From positions 53,266-78,269 of the forward strand of contig CAJUPB010000011.1 of assembly GCA_910588155.1 (NCBI GenBank): 25,004 nt of DNA. The letters are read 5' to 3'. The notes under the pieces are model-generated. The model was not told the origin of the DNA. It searched no databases and was given only the letters and a program-made list of their open reading frames with translations. The position numbers were made by a program, and so were the translations under genes. This stretch comes from an uncultured Christensenellaceae bacterium (GTDB lineage: Bacteria > Bacillota > Clostridia > Christensenellales > Pumilibacteraceae). Positions 7,474 through 13,531 of this stretch are shown here, one piece after another. Numbering within the stretch: position 1 is the first letter of the stretch; every line of letters begins with the position of its first letter.

Positions 7474-7539
7474 ATGAAAACGTCCACACGGAGCCGCGAT
7501 CACCCTCGCGGTTTTTTAATGCCAAAAAAAATTAAATAG
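7474..7539 (+). CDS. 21-residue micro-ORF across a terminator
   Basis: ATG at 7474 follows AAAGGAG with about 9 bases spacing, a better ribosome binding site than many real genes here. It encodes MKTSTRSRDHPRGFLMPKKI plus K and stops with TAG at 7537-7539. Its middle codons form the GC-rich terminator hairpin at 7494-7517. It could be a leader peptide whose translation disrupts the hairpin, or a chance ORF. No homology can be claimed. Confidence 0.35.
   Translation: MKTSTRSRDHPRGFLMPKKIK
7494..7517 (+). terminator. Intrinsic terminator between minor head and scaffold genes
   Basis: 5-bp GC stem CCGCG/CGCGG (7494-7498 and 7507-7511), eight-base loop, then six T (7512-7517). The downstream head genes have no visible promoter, so this is probably partial, setting the ratio of portal to capsid transcripts, or bypassed by antitermination or translation of the overlapping micro-ORF. 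Confidence 0.65.
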
Positions 7540-7554
7540 GAGGTAAAAAATAAA

Positions 7555-8055
7555 ATGGCATTCAATTTAGGTAAGAAAGAAGGCAAAAAGCCGTCCACTT
7601 TGGAAGAAGTGAAAAAGGCGTACGAAGATTTGTCTGATGACGATAAGAAGTCGTTTCATCAATCTATTGCCGACCGCGTGCATGAGAGCATAGCGGCACA
7701 AGAGAGAGAACACGGACAGGAAGACGATCAAAGTGCACAGGCTCGTGAGCATGAAGCTCTCGGCGCAGAACATGCAGACGGCAAAGGCGACGCAGACGAG
7801 CTTCATAAGCAAGACGACACGCCCGAAGAGAAGCGGGAAGATAAAGCCGACGAAGCACGCGAGGAAAGCAGCGACGACGGAATTAAAGCCATTCTCGCCC
7901 GCTTAGACGCTCTCGAAGCTCGCTTCGGCAAGGAAGAAGCCGAAAAAACATTGGAAGAAAAAAGACAAAAATACGGACTCGATTCGCATATAGTACCCGA
8001 AAGATGCGACGAAGAGTTCGACGAGAAACGTATCGATAAACTGCTCGGAAAATAA
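7555..8055 (+). CDS. Capsid scaffolding protein
   Basis: 166-residue, very charged, low-hydrophobicity protein just before the major capsid gene, the normal place of the scaffold. It has a KKxxxEEVKKAYEDLSDDDKK helical start, a Glu/Asp/Lys/His-rich disordered centre (residues about 45-105), a short coiled coil (IKAILARLDALEARFGKEEA, about 110-130) and a basic helix at the end. Scaffolds guide shell assembly and leave before DNA entry. Sequence alone gives no catalytic site. AGGAGG lies about 10 bases before the ATG. Confidence 0.8.
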   Translation: MAFNLGKKEGKKPSTLEEVKKAYEDLSDDDKKSFHQSIADRVHESIAAQEREHGQEDDQSAQAREHEALGAEHADGKGDADELHKQDDTPEEKREDKADEAREESSDDGIKAILARLDALEARFGKEEAEKTLEEKRQKYGLDSHIVPERCDEEFDEKRIDKLLGK

Positions 8056-8076
8056 AAAAAGGAGGACAAAATTTTT

Positions 8077-9654
8077 ATGGCAGTAGTAGAAACCAGCGGT
8101 CTTTCCGACCGCATATTGTATTCGCAGGTTATGACCAATCTCGGCAAAGCTTATGCGCAATACGGCGTGGGTGACGGCAACTATCCCAACGTCTACGACA
8201 TTCTTACGGACCGCGTGCTGTGGAATATTTGGATGCGCAACAACCTTAACGCGCGCATCTTTGTCGACGGCATGGGAATTACGTCCCGCACGGCGCAGGC
8301 AAAAAATGCGTCCTCGGTGCGCATACCTATAATGGCGCCGCCGCGTTATTCGCCCCGCACGATAACGGTAGGGCAGTATCCCGGCAGTTCGGTAAACGGC
8401 ACGCCGGGCAACGACGGGTTGGAAAACCGTAACCTTCCGAACCAGCCGCAGACAAACGGCATAGAAATACCTTTTAATCAGTTGTACGACGATGCAACGA
8501 TTATTTACGAGCTCTCGCAGGACATGGTATCGCTGCCCATCGCGGCGCAGTATACCGCCATGATTCCCGACACCGTTGCAAATATGCAGGACAGCACCGT
8601 TATGGCAACGCAGATAAAGGCGGGATTGTATCAGGCGACGCTGAACGGTAACAAGAGCCTTGTGGGCGTGGACGTAACCAATACCGACGAAGGATATTTG
8701 CAGGGCATCATGAACAAGATAATCGGACTCATGACCAACCCCGCAACTACGTGGGCAGAGGGTATCGTGCAATACTCCCTCGAACACTCGGTTATCGTCA
8801 TGAAACAGTCGCTGTTCGATTTGCTGTTCACCGTCAAAAACGGCGTACTTGTGCAAAGCAATCTTGCACAGGAAATGCTTGTTCGCGGCGCATTTACCGA
8901 GGACGGCAGACCCAAAGGCAACCTTATACGCGGTATGTATTCGGGTGTGTATATCAAAGTCGTGCCCGACAGCTACTGGCGGCAGGCGGCTGCTTATGCG
9001 GGTATAACCGCCGAGCAGTATTCTCAGTGGGACAAGGTCCTTGCTTACATAGCAAACTCCGAGGGTACGGCATTCGGCGTCGCGAGCACGACCATAAACC
9101 CGATACCGAATCCGGGCAATGCCGTGGGCACGAAAATCCAAAACCTGTGGCGCTGGGGCTGCGGCGTGGTTCGTCCTTCGTCTATCGGTCTTGTGGTAGC
9201 GTCCGCAGGCGGCACTCTTACGGACTTCGTGAACCCCGTCAACGAACAGGGCAACATAATCGCTCCCGCAGACTTCGACGCGATAATCAAGTCCTATGGC
9301 TTTGATTCGAACTACGGCAAGACTCAAAGAGTCGGAGTTTACGACGACGGCACGACCACGACCGTTACTATCACCGTGAACGGACCTACGTCCGAATCGG
9401 GTACTGCGCCGAAGATAGACAGCGCCGCGCTTAAAATAACAAGTGACGGCAAATCCGTAGGCTACATCAATAATGCCGACGGGACCTATACGTTTGTGCT
9501 CGGCAGAGGCAAAACCGCAAGCGTCGATATCTCGGCGGCAGGCCATACCACTGCTACGGTGGATATAACGGCGGAGAATACTGCGGCGGCTACGTATGCG
9601 GTAACGCAGTCGCTCACTGCGGCACAGACGCGTTCGCCTAAATCGAAAGAGTAG
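8077..9654 (+). CDS. Major capsid protein with C-terminal Ig-like domain
   Basis: 525 residues. The first about 415 residues are the shell-forming part, with TDRVLWNIWMRNNLNARIF, FVDGMGITSRT, and a late RWGCGVVRPSSIGLV segment; the position after the scaffold supports the call. The last about 105 residues (from GVYDDGTTTTVTITVNG, through TYTFVLGRGKTASVDISAAG) look like an Ig/Big-type beta-sandwich displayed on the capsid surface. The end is Ala/Thr-rich and basic (RSPKSKE). Codon use is clearly richer in G and C at third positions than in its neighbours, which suits high expression. GGAGG precedes the ATG. Confidence 0.88.
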   Translation: MAVVETSGLSDRILYSQVMTNLGKAYAQYGVGDGNYPNVYDILTDRVLWNIWMRNNLNARIFVDGMGITSRTAQAKNASSVRIPIMAPPRYSPRTITVGQYPGSSVNGTPGNDGLENRNLPNQPQTNGIEIPFNQLYDDATIIYELSQDMVSLPIAAQYTAMIPDTVANMQDSTVMATQIKAGLYQATLNGNKSLVGVDVTNTDEGYLQGIMNKIIGLMTNPATTWAEGIVQYSLEHSVIVMKQSLFDLLFTVKNGVLVQSNLAQEMLVRGAFTEDGRPKGNLIRGMYSGVYIKVVPDSYWRQAAAYAGITAEQYSQWDKVLAYIANSEGTAFGVASTTINPIPNPGNAVGTKIQNLWRWGCGVVRPSSIGLVVASAGGTLTDFVNPVNEQGNIIAPADFDAIIKSYGFDSNYGKTQRVGVYDDGTTTTVTITVNGPTSESGTAPKIDSAALKITSDGKSVGYINNADGTYTFVLGRGKTASVDISAAGHTTATVDITAENTAAATYAVTQSLTAAQTRSPKSKE

Positions 9655-9671
9655 CAAGTAAATCGCTTTCC

Positions 9672-9699
9672 AAGGGATTTGAGCGTTATCAAGTCCCTT
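9672..9699 (+). terminator. Hairpin after the major capsid gene
   Basis: 11-bp stem (9672-9682 with 9689-9699, one T-G wobble) and six-base loop, 17 bases after the capsid stop. It is followed by TCCATTTAATT rather than a clean T-run, so it may be a weak terminator or an mRNA 3'-end stabiliser that keeps the toxin-like gene downstream at lower levels. Confidence 0.5.
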
Positions 9700-9725
9700 T
9701 CCATTTAATTAGAAGGAGTAGTGCT

Positions 9726-10358
9726 ATGGCAGAAAAGACAGGCGCGGGCGGCAAACTGCAAGAATTTAATAAAAGAAACGGTCTTTATGAAGAAAAAGAC
9801 GGTTATTCTGCCGAGGTCAACGAACGCATACGTTGGGCGAAAGACAACGGAATAGAATTACCGCTTAATAGTGACGGTTCTTTGAACGATGTGGCTTTGC
9901 AGAAGTTGTACGAGGAAGGAAAAGCAAAAAAGAAAATGACGCCCGCCGAAAAAATGGCAAGCATACATATTGACTTTGACCGAGATAATATTTTACCCGA
10001 GCTTAACGGTGATACTCTTATGAAACTTGGCGTAAAAGAGAATAAAAATGTTCTATTAAAGGGGCAGACAATTAAACGAAATCTTGTAAAGCACTTGAAT
10101 GTTTCGGAAAAAACAATGGAAAATATCATTACAGAAGCATTATATAATCCCATTGATGTGTTTCCAGCCAATCCTGAAAACCTTAATTATTTCCATTTGG
10201 CGGCATTTGTGGAAGTGGAAGATAAGCGCGGTTTAAAAATGGGTTTGGTATTATTAGATACCGACGTAAGTAAAACTGAGTTTGAAGTGGGTCATGCGTA
10301 TTATGTGGACTCGGATGGATTTAAAAGGGCTTTAAATAAAACAAACAAAAAAGACTGA
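9726..10358 (+). CDS. Toxin-like protein 1: shared module plus BECR/MuF-type C-terminal domain
   Basis: 210 residues. Residues 26-63 (GYSAEVNERIRWAKDNGIEL then PLNSDGSLNDVALQKLY) are nearly the same as residues 23-59 of the protein at 20037. After a KKKMTPAEK linker comes an unrelated domain (about 83-200) with NILPELNGDTLMKLGVKENK, VLLKGQTIKRNLVKH, ITEALYNPIDVF and NYFHLAAFVEV. This pattern resembles the BECR/MuF-C nuclease-like domains of phage polymorphic toxins; that is an inference from motif order. The part from about base 10000 on is richer in A+T than the shared module, suggesting domain exchange. It lies inside the head operon, so it may be packaged and delivered. No protein immunity gene follows; an antisense RNA unit does. 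AAGGAG precedes ATG 9726. Confidence 0.7.
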   Translation: MAEKTGAGGKLQEFNKRNGLYEEKDGYSAEVNERIRWAKDNGIELPLNSDGSLNDVALQKLYEEGKAKKKMTPAEKMASIHIDFDRDNILPELNGDTLMKLGVKENKNVLLKGQTIKRNLVKHLNVSEKTMENIITEALYNPIDVFPANPENLNYFHLAAFVEVEDKRGLKMGLVLLDTDVSKTEFEVGHAYYVDSDGFKRALNKTNKKD

Positions 10359-10435
10359 TACGGGAAGCCGCGCGGCTCCTTCCATTACAAGCGACAGCGA
10401 GCGCGGTACATAATTTCTGTCGTCGCATCAGTCTT
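10346..10435 (-). ncRNA. Predicted antisense RNA to toxin-like gene 1
   Basis: From a consensus minus-strand promoter the RNA would start near 10435 with AAGACTGAT and end near 10346. The 3' part has ATCAGTCTT (10359-10351) which pairs with the 5' end in a 9-bp closing stem and runs into six T, forming a terminator made of the whole RNA. Inside are two more hairpins: CGACAG/CTGTCG (10422-10417 with 10397-10392) and one centred on the palindrome AGCCGCGCGGCT (10366-10377). The result is a compact three-way junction of about 90 nt. The RNA is complementary to the last four codons and stop of the toxin-like gene and to the spacer behind it. Function is inferred: convergent antitoxin or silencing RNA. 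Confidence 0.6.
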
Positions 10436-10470
10436 ATTCTTATTATATCCCAAAACACCGAATTTGTCAA
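10435..10470 (-). promoter_or_regulatory. Consensus minus-strand promoter, copy 1 of a 36-bp block
   Basis: Read on the minus strand: TTGACA (10470-10465), 17-bp spacer, TATAAT (10447-10442), predicted start near 10435. Both boxes are perfect. The 36-bp block matches 20770-20805 at 34 positions, and the match ends at the predicted start site. Confidence 0.85.
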
Positions 10471-10506
10471 CCCCAAAATAAAAATATTTACTATCAGGAG
10501 GCAATT

Positions 10507-11025
10507 ATGCAAGAATCGGCAACTTACCCGAAAGACGATGAGGTGATGACCTATGACCATACAAGGCACCGTTACGTTCTTACCGCAAAGGGAGTTTTGT
10601 CCGAGCTCGGCGAAAATCTCGAAGTCGTTCTCAATGCAAGCGGCGACGCAAATCCGAGTACGCTCGCGGACAGACTGCTGCGCAAAATTTCACAGACGGT
10701 GTACATGTATCTTTATCAAGACAGTTTGAATCCCGATTGGCTGGAATACATTCTCGCAAAATATCCGCTGCTCCGCGAATGGATTTGTGAGATGTTGCAA
10801 GCGCAACTGCTGTATGTACTCACAAACGGCTTTATAAGCGATTATTCGGGTGTTAATATCGCAAAGGGGCATACTGTTGACCCGAATTGGTTGCGCGGCA
10901 GAGCGCGTATCGCGCCCGAAGTGGAGGACATTGCAAACCGTTTTATCCCCGGGCTCGGCTACTCGCTCAAATATTGCGGCTTGCTGCCCATTGTACCGCG
11001 CGACCGCTATCATAGGGGGTATTGA
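10507..11025 (+). CDS. Head-tail connector (adaptor-like)
   Basis: 172 residues, helical in the centre (LADRLLRKISQTVYMYLYQD, EYILAKYPLLREWICEMLQA), ending in a basic tail (PRDRYHRGY). Its position first in the neck block, before the head-closure and HK97 gp10-like genes, suggests the adaptor ring that sits on the portal. No family motif is firmly recognised. AGGAGG (10496-10501) fixes the ATG. It is separated from the head genes by the toxin-like gene and antisense RNA unit, which appear inserted between capsid and neck genes. Confidence 0.55.
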   Translation: MQESATYPKDDEVMTYDHTRHRYVLTAKGVLSELGENLEVVLNASGDANPSTLADRLLRKISQTVYMYLYQDSLNPDWLEYILAKYPLLREWICEMLQAQLLYVLTNGFISDYSGVNIAKGHTVDPNWLRGRARIAPEVEDIANRFIPGLGYSLKYCGLLPIVPRDRYHRGY

Positions 11026-11028
11026 TTT

Positions 11029-11376
11029 ATGATACAGGCATTGAGAAGTCTTGGACACAATCAATTCGAATGGGCGAAATGGTATGAAAAGAACAGAGAG
11101 ACATATAAGCTTATTCAAGTATCGATAGTTTCGGAAGACGCCAAGCGTTGGGACACGGTGATACAAAACATAATCACAGAATCCGATAGCACGGTATTGC
11201 TCACGGAATATGCTTGCCCGTACGCAACAGGGCAGCAGATATACTACCGTGACAAATGGTGGGAAATAGTAGCAGTAGGCGAAAAAAGCCTTGATGTCAA
11301 TCCGCAAGTGTTATCGCTTATAAAGCCGCAGTTCAATATGCAGCACGTGCTTGAATTGAGGAGGGTGCAACCGTGA
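11029..11376 (+). CDS. Head closure protein candidate
   Basis: 115 residues, beta-rich, with YKLIQVSIVSEDAKRWDTVI and YACPYATGQQIYYRDKWWEI. The size, the position between the adaptor and the HK97 gp10-like gene, and the all-beta look fit a head-closure (stopper) protein. The stop overlaps the next start (GTGA, 11373-11376). Assigned from order more than from sequence. Confidence 0.5.
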   Translation: MIQALRSLGHNQFEWAKWYEKNRETYKLIQVSIVSEDAKRWDTVIQNIITESDSTVLLTEYACPYATGQQIYYRDKWWEIVAVGEKSLDVNPQVLSLIKPQFNMQHVLELRRVQP

Positions 11377-11714
11377 CGCCCGCACAGTTCCGCGCCGTAG
11401 GCGATAGGTCGTTGGAAATATTAAGGTCGCTTTCGCCGATAAAGACAGGTAATTTGAGATATAACGCTATAAAACTCGAATGGACGGATGAAAACACCTT
11501 CGAGCTTTTTGTTGACAAGCGTATCGCTCCGTATATGCCTTACACTAATGAGGTGTGGCGCCAGAAACTCATAAAAATGGGTAACTTTTTGCCCGGACAA
11601 GTAGTAGAACGTATGCGGACGTGGCGGAATCCGAATGAGGGTTGGTTTGACCGCGCCGCACGAGTAATAGCGCTCTATGTAGCGCAAGCATCGGGAGGTA
11701 CAATAAAAATATGA
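11373..11714 (+). CDS. HK97 gp10-like tail completion protein
   Basis: 113 residues with a GTG start in a GTGA overlap and GGAGGGTG ahead. PIKTGNLRYNAIKLEW resembles the ...P..TG.L..S/N pattern of HK97 gp10-like neck proteins, and the C-terminal half (WFDRAARVIALYVAQASGG) is the usual helix. It helps join head and tail. The stop overlaps the next gene (ATGA, 11711-11714), so neck and tail genes are tightly coupled. Confidence 0.65.
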   Translation: MTPAQFRAVGDRSLEILRSLSPIKTGNLRYNAIKLEWTDENTFELFVDKRIAPYMPYTNEVWRQKLIKMGNFLPGQVVERMRTWRNPNEGWFDRAARVIALYVAQASGGTIKI

Positions 11715-12562
11715 TAGCGCTTGAAACGCTTGCAAAGCAGATAGAAACAAATTTGAACTTGAATTCAAAAGGCATAAAGTTTGCCGTATTTGCAGATATG
11801 GGAAAATTCAAAAAGGCAGTAAGCACAAGAACAGAGCACGAACATTACACGAATGGCGTACTGAAAGTTATAGATTCGGCTGTCATACCCACACAGGGTA
11901 TGACCGTAGCGACACAGTCTGTTATGCTTGAAGTAGTTGCGGAATTGACGTTCGGCAAAGATCAAGAGGAAATTATTCGAAACCACCGCGCCGTTCTCGA
12001 TTCATACTTTACTGAGTTTCGCGTCGAGCTTATTTCCGATGACGATAAATCTTACAGTGTAAATATGACAAGCTCGATTGTGAGTACGGGTGAGCCGCAG
12101 ATTCGTCCCGAAATAGGATCAAGTATGACGTGGTATGTGCGTATCGATTACGGATTTATAGAAAACGGACTTAATTCGTTGAACTGCACGTTTACGCTTG
12201 ACGGGGTCACGGTGCCGTATAGCAGTGCAACGATTACCAATCGTCCGCAAATAGAAGAAATTCCGTATAGCAATACCGCAGGTGTCGGAAAGAACGTTGT
12301 AACGGCAAGAACGCGCGGGTTTGATTTCCAAGTCCCGGCGCAAGCGTCGGAGGGATTAGGACAAATATTGCTTTTGGCTGTACTCGATGATGATACCGTC
12401 AAGCACACTCTTACCGTTAAGTTCGGAACCGTAACGCGAACGTATACCGTGGTGTTCGGACAGACAAACGTGGTTTTGCAAGGCGTACAGAATGCAGGGC
12501 ATAATATTTCCTTGATTGAAGCTGCGGTAGACATAGGAGACAATGACGATGGAACCGCGTAA
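11711..12562 (+). CDS. Tail terminator/tube-like protein (probable fusion)
   Basis: 283 residues that read as two parts. Residues 1-150 (LETLAKQIETNLNLNSKGIK ... SSMTWYVRIDYGFIENG) have the look of a tail terminator/completion protein. Residues 155-283 (FTLDGVTVPYSSATITNRPQ, RTRGFDFQVPAQASEGLGQI, TVKFGTVTRTYTVVFGQTNV) are beta-rich like a tail tube protein. These are usually separate genes; here one ORF covers both. Assigned from context and composition; no signature motif is certain. Confidence 0.45.
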   Translation: MIALETLAKQIETNLNLNSKGIKFAVFADMGKFKKAVSTRTEHEHYTNGVLKVIDSAVIPTQGMTVATQSVMLEVVAELTFGKDQEEIIRNHRAVLDSYFTEFRVELISDDDKSYSVNMTSSIVSTGEPQIRPEIGSSMTWYVRIDYGFIENGLNSLNCTFTLDGVTVPYSSATITNRPQIEEIPYSNTAGVGKNVVTARTRGFDFQVPAQASEGLGQILLLAVLDDDTVKHTLTVKFGTVTRTYTVVFGQTNVVLQGVQNAGHNISLIEAAVDIGDNDDGTA

Positions 12563-13046
12563 TTATTCGATAATTGTCAAGAATGAGACAGCAGATACAA
12601 AAAAGAACCCTGTGGCGGGCAACGCTACACAGCCGACGCAAGAAAGCGGTAGCAGTGCAAACGTATCCCAAAGCATAGCAAAAGGACTTGTTTCCTTTAA
12701 ATCGTTCGTTCAACCGTTCGTCGAGCAAATAACGGATTCTTATGTGAATACCGTGTCGCTTAGAACGGGCGCGGAAGAACTGCAAGAAAAAATGCAATTC
12801 GCCCGTTCGGTCATAAAGCAGGGCGTAGGTATAGCCGAATCGATTACCATAGGCGCCTTAACGGGCGGTTTTGTAGGTGCCGCAGTAGGTGCGGCTATGA
12901 GTATTGCCACGACGGCCGTATCGTATGCGATAAAAGACAGAGAGATTCAGTTACAGCGCAGTGTGGAAGATATGTCGCTCGGCTCTATGATAGTCCGCGC
13001 AGGGGGCTCCGCTGCGTTCTCGGGCAGCAGAGAAAGAAACCAATAA
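12549..13046 (+). CDS. Small tail protein, possible short tape measure
   Basis: 165 residues from ATG 12549 (MEPRNYSI), chosen over ATG 12543 because AGGAG at 12535-12539 is 9 bases from it and only 3 from the other. After a polar N-terminus come a helix (VSFKSFVQPFVEQITDSYVN), a glutamine-rich helix and a Gly/Ala hydrophobic stretch (IGALTGGFVGAAVGAAMSIA, about residues 97-116), then VSYAIKDREIQLQRS. The position between tube-like and baseplate genes is where the tape measure should be, but it is far shorter than normal. The hydrophobic stretch could be membrane-inserting at ejection. The stop lies in a bidirectional terminator. Confidence 0.45.
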   Translation: MEPRNYSIIVKNETADTKKNPVAGNATQPTQESGSSANVSQSIAKGLVSFKSFVQPFVEQITDSYVNTVSLRTGAEELQEKMQFARSVIKQGVGIAESITIGALTGGFVGAAVGAAMSIATTAVSYAIKDREIQLQRSVEDMSLGSMIVRAGGSAAFSGSRERNQ

Positions 13047-13074
13047 AAAAAGGCGAGAGTTACTCGTCTTTTTT
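13046..13074 (+). terminator. Bidirectional terminator between convergent genes
   Basis: 12-bp stem AAAAAAGGCGAG/CTCGTCTTTTTT (13046-13057 with 13063-13074, one G-T wobble), five-base loop, with A-run and T-run on the two sides. It serves the + strand tail gene ending at 13046 and the minus-strand gene ending at 13060. Confidence 0.85.
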
Positions 13075-13392
13075 CAATTCGTCCAACTCGTCTTGAAGTT
13101 TCTCAATACGCGCCTGTTTTTTTATCTGCTTGCGTTCCTCTTTACTAAGTTTTAACTTGTCTATAAGAGGCTTAAAAGCCGGAAGCTCTTTGAGAGTTAC
13201 AAGCACGATGACAGCTATGTCCGCAATAGTGGCAAGTGAAATAAGGATGCAACTAGGAAGATAGAAAAATGCCTTTATGAGTTCATTATAGTAAAAGCTC
13301 CTTATTGTCATATCCCAAAAACCTATACATCCCAAAATAAGCACTACAAGTACAAAGAGAAGTAAGACTTCGATTACGATAGCGCGTTTCAT
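13060..13392 (-). CDS. Minus-strand membrane protein (moron)
   Basis: 110 residues, the only protein gene on the minus strand within the tail operon. Two hydrophobic segments are clear (residues about 4-26, AIVIEVLLLFVLVVLILGCI; about 41-66, FFYLPSCILISLATIADIAV), then a cytoplasmic-type charged helix (KLSKEERKQIKKQARIEKLQ and DELDELKKDE). It has its own consensus promoter and a terminator, so it can be expressed in the lysogen while the late operon is off. Such inserted genes often protect the lysogen from other phages or change the envelope (known for morons); a function cannot be read here. A 15-codon leader ORF precedes it, see 13394-13441. Confidence 0.7.
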   Translation of the reverse strand: MKRAIVIEVLLLFVLVVLILGCIGFWDMTIRSFYYNELIKAFFYLPSCILISLATIADIAVIVLVTLKELPAFKPLIDKLKLSKEERKQIKKQARIEKLQDELDELKKDE

Positions 13393-13393
13393 A

Positions 13394-13441
13394 TCACCCG
13401 TCCACGAAAAAAACCGTGGGGGGGGTACTGGATTTTTTCAT
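13394..13441 (-). CDS. Leader ORF with C8 tract before the membrane protein
   Basis: The perfect AGGAGGT site of this transcript does not serve the membrane protein but an ATG at 13441 giving MKKSSTPPTVFFVDG and TGA at 13396-13394. One base later the membrane protein starts (TGATATG). The codons ACC CCC CCC contain eight C in a row, and a T7 run follows. Losing one C would join the leader in frame to the membrane protein with no stop, adding 16 residues. So this is either a coupling leader peptide, a phase-variable switch, or a homopolymer sequencing error in one longer gene. Confidence 0.5.
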   Translation of the reverse strand: MKKSSTPPTVFFVDG

Positions 13442-13442
13442 A

Positions 13443-13494
13443 ATACACCTCCTACAGTGTATCTATTATATATTATGCATTTTAAAAAAGTCAA
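13443..13494 (-). promoter_or_regulatory. Promoter of the minus-strand membrane gene
   Basis: Minus strand: TTGACT (13494-13489), 18-bp spacer, TATAAT (13470-13465). The predicted start is near 13458. A 6-bp inverted repeat ATACAC/GTGTAT (13443-13448 and 13457-13462) straddles the start and brackets the AGGAGG; it may be an operator or a short hairpin. Confidence 0.8.
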
Positions 13495-13531
13495 CTAAAA
13501 TTTACAATTATTTTTAAGGAGAATAAATATT

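Noticed and set aside
8751..9305. 184-residue + strand ORF inside the capsid gene
   Set aside because: Out-of-frame overlap with Arg/Gly/Cys-rich composition typical of a shifted coding frame.
7903..9657. 584-residue minus-strand ORF opposite the capsid gene
   Set aside because: It is rich in Arg/His/Cys/Tyr in the way antisense frames of GC-biased coding sequence are, has no domain or ribosome binding site, and lies opposite a clear capsid gene.
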